Source: Adineta ricciae (taxonomy: Eukaryota > Rotifera > Eurotatoria > Adinetida > Adinetidae). Taken from it: a stretch of 64,000 bases of DNA. Under the pieces are notes generated by a model that saw nothing but the letters and a program-made list of their open reading frames with translations, was not told where the DNA came from and made no database searches. This document shows positions 46,439 to 55,695 of the stretch, piece after piece (position 1 is the first letter of the stretch; every line of letters begins with the position of its first letter). The stretch covers positions 1 to 64,000 of the forward strand of contig CAJNOJ010000435.1 of the NCBI GenBank assembly GCA_905250025.1, read 5' to 3'. Both the position numbers and the translations under genes were made by a program.

Positions 46439-46769
46439 ACTTCTTCTCTTACATCATACTTTCATTTTCATATCCTGTACTATTGAAGGTAACATTCAGA
46501 AATGTAACAATCTCGAACAACAACACAACAATAATAACTAGAAGTTCTGAATATAATTGAGGTTGAGAAGTAAAATGGATTATATGATTGGCTGTGAGAT
46601 TAGCATTCAAGAAAGTAAAGAAGTGAGCTATAAATGAGAACAAAAACATCCTCACCCTTACTCTCGACAGTGAAAACCATCGAATAGTAAAAATACATAC
46701 GAACAATGAGTATCGAATGCAAATTGTTGCAACTGCTAGCTATCATGCAAGTGTTAAGCACAATCAATT

Positions 46770-46880
46770 CAATGAACCATGAAGAGTTCGCTTTGATTCT
46801 AAAGGTAATTTACTCGTACTAGATTCGAACAATCATCGAGTGCAAAAACTTACAATAGAGAACAATGATTGCAATGTTTA
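46770..46880 (+). pseudogene. NHL-repeat fragment
   Basis: About 35 codons read as one NHL propeller blade (FDSKGNLLVLDSNNHRVQKL), with a stop codon directly before it and another soon after. No flanking blades are visible. A remnant of an NHL-repeat gene. Confidence 0.6.
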
Positions 46881-46985
46881 GTCTTGAATAACATGTTTTA
46901 TACGACAGAAACGGACTTCTCACCACATTTCTTAGTGATAGATAGGATTATATTTATTTAATGATAAACATTAATAAATAGAAAA

Positions 46986-47168
46986 TTATTCGCGTGCTTT
47001 AATATAGCAACAACTATTCGAAGCCCAAACAGGTTGATGATTGTTGTCATAGAAAACTGCATTACCATCATCCTGCATTGCTAAATGGCCACGTTCAACA
47101 TTCTTAATAAAAGAACAAAAGATCAGAATGTTAGACATAGAAAATCTTTTATTCATTTTTACCTTTCT
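46986..47168 (-). CDS. Bulb-type (mannose-binding) lectin domain, 3' end only
   Basis: The last exon, 46986-47102, encodes a B-lectin repeat with the sugar-binding signature QDDGNAVFY (QxDxNxVxY, complete) followed by PVWASNS and a stop. A 60-nt phase-0 intron (gtaaaa...attaag) leads to an upstream exon of which only a few bases remain before the N at 47169. Sequence beyond the gap does not continue the lectin, so the gene is cut by an assembly break. Confidence 0.65.
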   Translation of the reverse strand, partial: RKVKMNKRFSMSNILIFCSFIKNVERGHLAMQDDGNAVFYDNNHQPVWASNSCCYIKARE

Positions 47169-47169
47169 N
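47169..47169. other. Single-N assembly gap
   Basis: Falls inside the penultimate lectin exon; unrelated repeat DNA lies on the other side. Confidence 0.6.
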
Positions 47170-47179
47170 AGGAATCTAT

Positions 47180-47393
47180 ATTTGCATAGTTAGGAGGGAT
47201 CTACAATTGCGTCTGAAGCAATAGAAGATCTTTTTTATACGTTAATTACTTAATAAAGTGGAAATTAACGGTTAAGTATAACCCGTTAATTGTTAATATT
47301 AACGTTAATATCAACCGTTAACGTTAATATTAACGTTTAACGGGTTACTGTTTACGTTAATTTCAAATTAACGGAAATGGTCCACCCCTACTC
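47180..47393. repeat. TAGGGGTGG-ended palindromic repeat with (GTTAACGTTAAT) interior
   Basis: The right end GGTCCACCCCTA matches the terminus of the hAT-like MITEs; the interior is dense in TTAACG/CGTTAA and strongly self-complementary. The left end near 47189 (TAGGAGGGATC) is weak. Probably a partial third member of the TAGGGGTG group. Confidence 0.45.
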
Positions 47394-47884
47394 TACAACA
47401 TGCTATATTTGGTTTCTCGTTTTTGAATAGGTCACCTTATCCGAAAAAGTCCTTTAAACGCTGTGATCAGAACTTTTGGTCAATCCTAAGTGAATTTGAA
47501 ATGCCGCTAAAGTACTTGGGAATACAATGAAGTATGGTCGAAGAATGAAAATTTCGCTTTTTCCCCCTTGCGTACTGGTCTTTTCCCATCATTCTATGTG
47601 TGCGGTGCATTGAATTTGTCCTTCTATTCCTGTGGTGCGTCATAGGTTCTTTTCCTTCCATTTCTTCATATATATGGGGGTGACAAATTTGATTGGTACC
47701 CCATAGAAAATAATATTATTTTAGGGAGGAGTTTATAATGAATTTGATACCAAATGAAAAGCTCGTCAGAAATGGGATTTACTGATACTAAATAGTAAGG
47801 ATTTTATAAGTTTTATAATGGTGAACTTAGAAAGTTTCGAGAAATCTTATACGCTAAAATATGTTAAAAAATTCACATTTTCTA

Positions 47885-48324
47885 CACTGTAAAAAATAAG
47901 GGTTTATGACCAAGGCATAAACCTTTTTTAGGTTTTTGGATGTAATCTACCCTTTCATAAACCCTTTTTCTTCATAAACCTTGGCAAGAGTTTGTTATAC
48001 GTTGCAAATTTATATACCCTTGTACTGTTTTCTGTGTGCATAAACCCTTTTTGGGTATATGAACGTAATAAACGCTTAGGCAAAGGGTACATTATTACGC
48101 GGTTTAGACACATCCATAGAATAATAAACCCTTTATCTAAGCATTTATTACGTTCACATACCCAAAAAGGGTTTATGCACACAGAAAACAGTACAATAGT
48201 ATATGAATTTGCAACGTATAACAAACCTTTGCCAAGGTTTATGAAGAGGAAGGGTTTATGAAAGGGTAGATTACACTCATAAACCTAAAAAGGGTTTATT
48301 ATTCTATCCTTACTTTTTACAGTG
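47885..48324. mobile_element. Near-perfect palindromic MITE with CACTG ends (440 bp)
   Basis: CACTGTAAAAAATAAGG at the left and CCTTACTTTTTACAGTG at the right. Almost the whole length is one inverted repeat rich in AAACCCTTTTT and GGTTTATG, so both strands show matching 89-codon frames (47955-48224 and 47992-48261) that are shadows and not genes. The CACTG terminus with 3-bp flanks CTA/CTG fits a CACTA/EnSpm-like origin, weakly. Confidence 0.8.
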
Positions 48325-48390
48325 CTGTAGCTGTTAATTTTTTTCCACTAATAAAAGATTTACTACGTATACATGAGGTAGTGGAAAAGT

Positions 48391-49112
48391 CTATTTACCA
48401 GAAGAACCAGTACACTGATAGTAGAGTTGGACTTCCAGTATGTCAATGGGACTTAAACCAGCTGGTACTGGGCGAATTTGAGCTGCTGAGTTTTTTGGAA
48501 CGATTGTTGCTTGTCCGTTGGAACTGAAAGCAGTACTGCCGTAATGCATCAGACTGTTATAATCATAAGGTGTTCCAAGTGTGTCAACAGATGTTGTATA
48601 TTTATTGAAATTATGTTCCGTTCCTATAAATATATAACATAGTAATATCTCTAAAAGTTATATAGGTTTATCTTTACCAGGTTGAACATTTGCATATTGA
48701 ATTGTCACATAGTTATCACGATCGGGACGAGACTGTTCATGCCAGAATCCTGTGACAAATGAATGCATTAATAATATTGAATAAAAAAGAAAGAAATATT
48801 AAACACCTAAAGTATGTAACAGTTCATGCAAAATCGTTTGTTCATGAATGCAACCATTGGCTAAGGTAAGTTCTTTGGTGCTATACCAGTTTTGTCCCAC
48901 CTACAATTACGGATATATGCGCATAACATTTCAAAAATTTTCGGTTATCAGTTTACTTACAGTACTTGCACATCCACCACCAGTTTTAATGGTAGTAAAA
49001 TGTTTATCGGTAGATATTTTTGGTCTGAATTGAATGCAGAGCTTGTTACTGATTGCGACTAGTTGTTCGAGTCGTCTCATTGATTTTACAATAACTGCTT
49101 CTTGTTCTGCAT
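48391..49112 (-). CDS. Astacin-family zinc metalloprotease, N-terminus missing
   Basis: Exons complement(join(48391..48623, 48678..48749, 48807..48900, 48961..49112)); introns of 54, 57 and 60 nt, phases consistent. The zinc site is assembled across a splice: [13 protein letters not shown] (HExxHxxGxxHE). The Met-turn region is [10 protein letters not shown]. Upstream are CIQFRPK and [12 protein letters not shown], and the catalytic domain runs to the end (CTGSSGK). The frame entering at 49112 is phase 1 and needs an upstream exon with signal peptide, propeptide and the first strand of the catalytic domain. None is found before 49340, and an N gap lies at 49509. Secreted digestive or matrix protease if complete. 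Confidence 0.85.
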
Positions 49113-49508
49113 CTATAGAAAAAGTTTTCACTAAAAGAATCCTCAAGAGAAACATTTATTCTTACTGAAATCACCATTTCTTTCATATTCTTAATGAAAG
49201 AAAAAAAATTTTCACAATACAATCATTCAATTTATCGAATCTAGAATACGTAGAAAAATATAAAACAAGAAAAAGAAATATTCTCTTAAATTTGGTATGT
49301 CTTGAGAATGGATGTTAAGAAGATTTTAACAAGTAATGTACAGACTTGACTCATGCCAATTCGACATCGAGAGGAGATGCAACAATGAAGCAAAGAAAGA
49401 GATTAACTGGTTGTATCATGATTACTGATATGCATTGTGGATCACCTAGAGTTTCGATCGCTCATCATATGATAGCAGAGTATGCATGTGATGTGTGTAT
49501 CGCTGTCG

Positions 49509-49509
49509 N
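49509..49509. other. Single-N assembly gap
   Basis: Third isolated N. It separates the 5' side of the astacin gene from an unrelated plus-strand coding-like fragment. Confidence 0.6.
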
Positions 49510-49715
49510 TAAGTCGCTCAACTTCTCCAGCCACTTCCATTGCAAACTTCGTCCGTCCTATTTCTCCACCTTGCATTCAAGTCAAAGAACCCTTGTCACC
49601 GAAATTTACCAGTGAATCGTCAATTACGATGACAAATTATCAGACACAACATCGTCATTGTTCGCCACCACCTACAGTCGTCACAACGACTACAAATAAT
49701 AACGATGAATCATAA
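49510..49715 (+). pseudogene. Possible C-terminal coding fragment cut by the gap
   Basis: One frame directly after the N runs 68 codons to a stop with a Ser/Thr/Pro-rich composition (VRPISPPCIQVKEPLSP, HCSPPPTVVTTTTNN). It looks like a disordered protein tail, but the partner sequence left of the gap gives no support. Confidence 0.25.
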
Positions 49716-50061
49716 TTCTGATGCAGTATAAACAAAAAATATTTACTTGGCGTGGATAGGCAACAGTTAAATTTTGTAAAACGATTAGTATTATTAACGT
49801 ATAACAGAAGAGAAAGTCCAACGATAACATCGTAACAATTACTGTAACTGTGACAATAAATGAAAGAAATGGTGATTGATTGTTATTTTTCTATTCTTTT
49901 TTTATACTCAATGAAAAGCAATTTTAGTTTTTTAATTAAAAGATTAAACTTCTTGGCGTAGGAATACGAAGTGCACAGTGGGATTCGCTAATATTCAAAC
50001 ATCTGCTTCAAATAGTCATGACTATTCTTTGTTCTTTTTTCATGAAGAGATTAATTCAACG
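49716..50061. other. Intergenic, no gene
   Basis: AT-rich spacer before the C-rich block and the Penelope-like element. Confidence 0.4.
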
Positions 50062-50155
50062 AAGTCAGGGTCAGTGGGTGTGAAAGGGAGGAGAAAAAGT
50101 CATATCTTGAATCTGATTCTCACCCTCACACCCTCACCCTCACCCTCTGAGTTTC
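50062..50155 (+). repeat. Telomere-like C-rich block
   Basis: CAGGGTCAGTGGGTGTG at the left and a dense CACCCTCACACCCTCACC run (50122-50151) at the right, in CACCCT/CACACC units. The reverse strand reads GAGGGTG/TGTGAGG, similar to G-rich bdelloid telomeric units. It lies immediately 5' of the Penelope-like element. Confidence 0.6.
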
Positions 50156-50310
50156 TATAGGTTTTAGCTTGAATTTGCTTTAAACTATAGAGATTTAGAT
50201 GTTTCTAGTTGGATTTCATTCTGATTTGGATTATTTTCAAGTATTTTGATTTGATTTTGTAAAAAATTTTGAATCAATTTATAATTTGTTTATAATTCAT
50301 ATTGAATATT

Positions 50311-50357
50311 AGCCATCTGATGAGTCCCTTCAGCAAGGACGAAATCCGGATCGTGGC
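50311..50357 (+). ncRNA. Hammerhead ribozyme at the 5' end of the Penelope-like element
   Basis: AGCCAT-CTGATGA, stem II GTCC/GGAC with a CTTCAGCAA loop, CGAAA, minimal stem III TCC/GGA, cleavage triplet ATC, then GTGGC. Stem I is 5 bp (GCCAT/GTGGC). The entire conserved core is intact. The very short stem III is the form described for Penelope-like retroelements, where dimers or ligand contacts stabilise it. Confidence 0.88.
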
Positions 50358-50401
50358 AGCTTGTGATCTTGTTTGGGGGCAATCCATATTATAATCAAAG
50401 A

Positions 50402-52317
50402 ATGTTCGGAGGCAATCAAGGTAATCGTAGAAGATATAATTATAATTCTAACTACGATAATACTAATTATTATTATCAACAACCTAATGGTAGTCGTTGG
50501 AATGGTCATCGATATCAAAGTCGTTCTCGTTCTCGTTCTCGATCTCGATCACCATATATTAATGCAAATACTCGTTATTATGATTGATATTATTATAATC
50601 GTAATTATCAACAACGACAACAACAACGACGTACAGAAAATAATAATAATAATCGTCATCGTCCAAGACAATTAATCTTAGATGATTATTGGTCAACACA
50701 ATTACGAAGACGAAATAATACACCTGTTAATGCATTACCACAACGTCCACAACGTGGGCAATCTAATAATAATAATAATAATACACAACCATTTGAAGTT
50801 AATCCAAATAATGGACAACCACAACGACCACCACCATCATCAACAACATCAACATTTAGACGTCGTCAACATCGTCAAGGTCAAGGACAAAGACAAAATC
50901 GTCTAAATAATAACAATAATAATAATCGATTTGCTATACTTGCTGATGACGATGAAATTAATAATAATAATGATGATAATCAAATTGAAGAAGAAGAAGA
51001 AGAAGAACAACAACAACAACAACAACCATTATCATTAAATAAAAAGAATAAGTTTAAGAAGAAGACGAAAAAATCTTCATTCTATCTTTCATATGATCAA
51101 ATTTTTAAATATATCAGTCAATATCAACCAAATCCAAATTTAAATTCAACAACAACAACAACAAACCAAGATCCAAGAAGTGAATTCTTTAATTTATTAC
51201 ATGATAATCGTACTCTTGGATATACAAAAAATTTTATTCTTAATTGTGCTCCAATTTATGATCAATCAATATAAGAGCACAACATGAATTAAATTTATGG
51301 AAAGAATATAAGAAATTAAATGATGATTCTAATTTTTGGGCCAAAGAAATTATTAATCGTACTCGTGGACGTGATAATATTGAAATTAAACGTTTTGTCG
51401 ATAAGAAAATCAATTATTTTCAATCAAAAATCGATGAATGTATAGCAATAATTTCAAATTTACAAATTGAATTTAGTCAATTTTGGACACAAATAGCATC
51501 ACGTCGTAAAGAATCAAGAATTCCAACTCGTGGTGTTACACCAAGTTATTCACGTCCTTCATTTGATTTCGATAAAATGGATACAACATTAACTGATTAC
51601 ATTAATCAACATACTAAACATATTGTTAAAAATTGTAAAGTACGTCTTGAAATTGCAAATGCACAAAAAGAAGAATATCAAGCTCTTAAAAATTTTGAAA
51701 CAATTACAAAAAAGAAATCATTATGGAATACTCATTTGATCTTGAAACCAAAATTAAAAAATTGGTTTATTAAAAGTAAAAATTTCCATATTATACAACG
51801 ACGTATCGAATACAATCTATTACCTAAATTTATTACAAAAAATAATTTTTCATTTAAATTTGATACTCAAGCATTTCAACAAGAAGATATTCAACCTATT
51901 TATAATGAAATGCATCAAATAACAAATTCATTTCAAAATAAATCAATGCAATTCTATTATCAAATAGCTACTCGTGAGCTAAATAATGTTAAAGATGAAA
52001 TTGATATTATCATTGAAAATTGTCGACCAAAATTACCTTTATTAGATCAAAATGTTATTATAAGTGAAGGTCTTGATGGTCAACCAACTGAAGACGAACA
52101 TAATAATAATGATAATATTCATATAGATTATAAAAAATGTTATGAAGCATTTGAAAATTATTATAAATTATCTATGAAACGTTATCAATTAGAAGCTGAA
52201 CAATCGTGTTATTTTTTAGAAGAAGAACGAGTTATGGACAACATCGACAGGCAAGAAAATGTCCTAACTCCAGCTCTAATTCTTCCTCCTCCTACAACAA
52301 CAACTATGGACTTTTAA
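50402..52317 (+). pseudogene. N-terminal coding region of the Penelope-like element (interrupted)
   Basis: Begins ATG at 50402 (MFGGNQGNRRR), with an SR-dipeptide run, a TGA at 50585-50587, then the same frame continues Asn/Gln/Arg-rich to an acidic-polyglutamine stretch (around 50985-51030) and a basic patch. It ends at a TAA at 51272. The reading continues one frame back (RAQHELNLW) through a long helical, probably coiled-coil region to a TAA at 52315. Two disruptions, therefore: an in-frame stop and a shift. The basic, low-complexity start suggests RNA binding. Not a host gene. Confidence 0.7.
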
Positions 52318-54092
52318 GTCCAAATATAATAAATGAAGCACCACATATACAACTAACCGAGGATGAACAACATATACTTAAATTAGGTCCTCGATTTATA
52401 TTCGATGATCCGAAAACAGCATCTAAACGACGTACAAATGAATTGGCTACTCTAAGAAATAAGTTAGAAAAACGTTTCTACGAAAATAAAGTTAAGCCTG
52501 GTCGTCCTGTTCAATTATTTATAGATGAATTAGATGTATTTCTTCAAAATTATCATAATATTAAAGAAATTAATCCTCATATTCAACCGAAGAAACATAA
52601 TTTTAATCGAATTGTTAAAAGATTAAAATATAAATTTCGTTCGGCTAATGTTATATTAAGAAAAACTGATAAATCAAAGGTGTTTCATTTAGCTACAAAA
52701 CAACATTATCAAGAAAAATCAGATGAATATATGAATCGTACACAAGCTTATAAATGTCTTAATGATCAAGATCCATTACCAGATCTTATACAACCTACCA
52801 ATAGATATTTATTAGATTTACGTTTAGCTCATTGGATAAATCAAAAATATTATGAGCAATTATATATTAAAACAGATGAAGTTAAATTAGCTCATCTATA
52901 TTATCTCCCAAAAGCACATAAACCAGGTACACCACTTCGACCAATTATTTCTGGTTTAAAATATCCTACAATAAAAATATCAAAGTTTCTTGATGATATG
53001 TTAAGACCATTGTTTAATCAAATAGCTTCAAAAACCACAGTAACAAGTGGCTTTGAATTACTTCAAAAACTTCAACAATGGTCTACAACTAATCTTAAAC
53101 AAGAAACAATATTTTGTACAAATGATGTAGTTGATCTTTTTACCATGATTCCACAAGTTGGAGGTGTCTTAGCATTAAGAAAAATGTTAATCCATTTAAA
53201 ATTGAAAGAAGTGAATGGATTAAAAATCGAAACAATTATACGTTTGGCTAGATTCGTAATACAAAATAATTATTTTAAATATAATAGCAAATTTTATCAT
53301 CAAGTTAGAGGTGGAGCTATGGGTTCTCCATTAACATTGACTATAGCTAATTGTTATATGTTCTTTTTTGAACAAGATATTGCTCGACAAATTAAAAATA
53401 GTCATGGTTTATATATTCGTTATATTGATGATATTTATATTGCTATTAACTGGCCAAAACATCATCTTATTAAACAAATTGATCGATGGAATGGTTTTGA
53501 TTCCAACATTAAATTATCAGCTAACATCAATTTATTTGCTGATTTCTTGGATTTACATATGGAAAATAGGAATGGTATTTTACTTACTTCAGTATTTCAT
53601 AAACCATCCTATGAACCATATTATTTACCGTTCTACAGTGTCCATCCGTTACATATGAAGAAGAACATACCATTTGCTATGTTAATTCGTGGAATTAGGT
53701 ATTGTTCAACTTTTGAAGCTTATCTACATGAACGGGATCAACTAAGATTGGCACTACTTCTCAATCAATATCCAATTAAATTTATCGATCAAGAATTTAA
53801 TCATGTTTTTTATAAATTTGATATTCATCAGCCATTAACTTCAAATAATTATAATGATATTCGTCAACTAATTTTAAATAGTCCAAAAAATATCAAACAA
53901 CCAGTTAATTATGGTCAATCAATGTTCTTTCATTTTACTTATTGTTCCAATATGAAAACATTTCCTCGAAAATTTCGTGAATTATGGAACAAATACTTTT
54001 CTGAATCACCAATTAATGACATTATTCCAATGTTAGGCACTCGTAATGTCCCAAATTTAAATTTACGTCTTGTGCAGACACGTAATTCGTAA
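52206..54092 (+). CDS. Penelope-like reverse transcriptase
   Basis: A 628-codon frame overlapping the preceding frame by 112 nt. RT motifs in order: LPKAHKPGTPLRPI (~residue 234), motif A TNDVVDLFTMIP (~303), motif B GGAMGSPLT (~368), catalytic YIDDIYIA (~405), then the Penelope-specific SVFHKPSYEPYY and FHFTYCS. The catalytic aspartates are all present. It ends at LVQTRNS without GIY-YIG or a CCHH finger. The frame has no good ATG start at its beginning, so it was probably translated as a fusion with the upstream frame. The polypeptide primes on exposed 3' ends such as telomeric overhangs in this group. Confidence 0.9.
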   Translation: MLFFRRRTSYGQHRQARKCPNSSSNSSSSYNNNYGLLSPNIINEAPHIQLTEDEQHILKLGPRFIFDDPKTASKRRTNELATLRNKLEKRFYENKVKPGRPVQLFIDELDVFLQNYHNIKEINPHIQPKKHNFNRIVKRLKYKFRSANVILRKTDKSKVFHLATKQHYQEKSDEYMNRTQAYKCLNDQDPLPDLIQPTNRYLLDLRLAHWINQKYYEQLYIKTDEVKLAHLYYLPKAHKPGTPLRPIISGLKYPTIKISKFLDDMLRPLFNQIASKTTVTSGFELLQKLQQWSTTNLKQETIFCTNDVVDLFTMIPQVGGVLALRKMLIHLKLKEVNGLKIETIIRLARFVIQNNYFKYNSKFYHQVRGGAMGSPLTLTIANCYMFFFEQDIARQIKNSHGLYIRYIDDIYIAINWPKHHLIKQIDRWNGFDSNIKLSANINLFADFLDLHMENRNGILLTSVFHKPSYEPYYLPFYSVHPLHMKKNIPFAMLIRGIRYCSTFEAYLHERDQLRLALLLNQYPIKFIDQEFNHVFYKFDIHQPLTSNNYNDIRQLILNSPKNIKQPVNYGQSMFFHFTYCSNMKTFPRKFRELWNKYFSESPINDIIPMLGTRNVPNLNLRLVQTRNS

Positions 54093-54500
54093 TTCTTGAA
54101 TATTCTTCATTAACCCTACTATTGACCATTTATTTTTCAATATATATTATTGACCTTTCATTCGTCAATTCTATTTAACCTATATTTATATTCAATATTA
54201 TATTCAATTTAATATTATCCGCTTTGATTTAATTCATACATGGATAACTCATACAATACCATACAATATAATTGATTTTAATGTTATTTAATCATTGTTC
54301 AGCTCATTCGATACATATTATCGTTTAAATATTATATAGTCAAACTGATCATTTTATTTAATATATATACTGGTTGACACAACTATTAGTGATTGCCCCA
54401 CAACCATTTAATCAAGCATTCGTTTATTTTTCTTTTTCTTTTTCTTTATTCTTTCTATTTTTTCAGTTATTTTTCATTTTTCATTTTTCATTTTTTTATA

Positions 54501-54576
54501 AATGCAGAGCCCTGAAGAGTGTTTCTTATTTTCAAATAAATACACGAAACGCGTCGGCGAAGCAAACATCTGCATT
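54501..54576 (+). ncRNA. Hammerhead ribozyme of a second architecture, 3' of the RT
   Basis: Stem I is long and two-part: AATGCAGA/TCTGCATT (8 bp) plus GCC/GGC, with an internal loop that could make tertiary contacts. Core CTGAAGA (the fifth base is the variable N7), stem II GTGT/ACAC capped by a second TTATTT/AAATAA helix, CGAAA, stem III CGCG, cleavage triplet GTC. All invariant positions are satisfied. It is a different fold variant from the 50311 copy and a close relative of the one at 63649. Confidence 0.82.
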
Positions 54577-54610
54577 TATTATTTTCTAAGAAAACAAATA
54601 TAGTATTTTT

Positions 54611-55290
54611 GTGTACTCAAAAAGTGAGTACACTACTAAAATCGGTCAGTGTGTCCGGCCGTCCGTCCGTCCGTTTACACGATAACTCTTCATAACTACA
54701 TCCGATTGAGTTGAAATTTTCTACGCAGAATTGTCTCATCAATACCTCGGTCGAGTTCGAAGATGAGAGTGGTCCGCCAAGAATTAGCTGAGTTATAGGA
54801 AAAATTGTCATCTTTGATCATATCATCCCTGAGGGGGAGTACAGGGTTTTTTTCAAAAAAAAATTTTTTCTTACAACTGTTTAAAATATATATGAATCGA
54901 CGGTTTTTAACGCTGATTCTGAATATGATATTGGTTTTGAATTATCTCGTAGTTTTCTAATCAAAAATTGGCTAAAAAAGTCTCAAAATGCACAAAAACC
55001 GTATTTTTTCCTTATAATTTAGTGGTAAAAGATGTATCTTGATGAGATTCATGTGCCGAAGAAAAATAAATACAGAATTTAGTTACCACGTGAGACAAAA
55101 CCAAAATACCATCTACAGGAAAGTAATATTTCGTGGGATGGACGCAGTTTTTCGATTCAAACCACATCTTTGGGACCATTTAAATATTACGTAATCATTT
55201 TTTTACTATTTTTATCCCCTCGTCCCCCTATTATTATCAGACGTTATTATTTCTGAACCCCTTCCCCTATGTTACCTAATCATTACATTA
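54611..55290. repeat. Interspersed repeat with hairpin start and CCGT microsatellite
   Basis: Opens with a perfect 9-bp hairpin (GTGTACTCA/TGAGTACAC, 54611-54633), then GGCCGTCCGTCCGTCCG (54658-54673) and TTTACACGATAACTC, a combination seen in interspersed repeats of many invertebrates. The rest is non-coding. The family is not identified and the right end is uncertain. Confidence 0.4.
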
Positions 55291-55621
55291 TTTTGCTCTT
55301 TTAATAGTGAATTATTTGTGAAATTGAGTAAAATAGAACATTAGATTTCATACATGTATTTATTTTCGGTTCCATGAAAGATGCTCTCGCGACAGTTGCT
55401 CTCCAGAAACATTTGCTCCTGAGGCCCAGATCTACCTCCAACGAAAACCGAAACTCAATCTCTGTCTCACTCTCACCCACACCTACACCTACATCCCCGT
55501 CCACGTATACGCCTCACCCTCACTCAGACTTGCGCCTCGGCTTGTACGCGCGTAACGCGATGACGTTTTGACTGTTAGCGTCAGCGATGATTCACTCTGA
55601 CGCTAAACTAAGATTAAGATT
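55291..55621. other. Intergenic with C-rich block
   Basis: CTCACTCTCACCCACACC at 55468 and CCTCACCCTCACTC near 55513 belong to the dispersed CACCCTC module; no gene. Confidence 0.4.
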
Positions 55622-55695
55622 TTCCTTCTAGTCTAATTGGCTTAGGATATCTGTCCTGATAACAGAAGGTGTGGGTTCGAATCCCACGAAGGTCA
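55622..55695 (+). tRNA. tRNA-like gene with aberrant anticodon loop (probable pseudogene)
   Basis: Folds as a cloverleaf: D stem GTCT/GGAT, anticodon stem TCTGT/ACAGA, T arm GTGGG-TTCGAAT-CCCAC, acceptor TTCCTTC/GAAGGTC in which only five of seven pairs form. The anticodon loop is CCTGATA, so position 33 is C instead of the universal U; read literally the anticodon is TGA, but there is no long serine variable arm. A and B boxes are intact and a T run follows. Most likely a mutated tRNA copy; identity unclear. Confidence 0.55.

Larger units (their letters stand above)
50156..54576 (+). mobile_element. Athena-type (endonuclease-less) Penelope-like element with flanking hammerheads
   Basis: In order: AT-rich leader, hammerhead (50311), Asn/Gln/Arg-rich and coiled-coil coding region (50402-52317), reverse transcriptase (52206-54092), G-poor 3' region (54093-54500), second hammerhead (54501-54576). 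No GIY-YIG endonuclease follows the RT domain, which places it with the EN-minus Athena group that extends chromosome ends in bdelloids. Coding sequence is split over three frames, so this copy is probably inactive unless recoding occurs. The right boundary is set at the end of the second ribozyme and is approximate. Confidence 0.85.

Noticed and set aside
47955..48261. Two overlapping 89-codon frames on opposite strands with near-identical proteins
   Set aside because: They are the two arms of the palindromic CACTG MITE being read from each side, not genes.
50373..50906. Isoleucine- and aspartate-rich frames overlapping the start of the Penelope-like element
   Set aside because: Shadow frames of the Asn/Gln-rich coding region in AAT/CAA-rich DNA.
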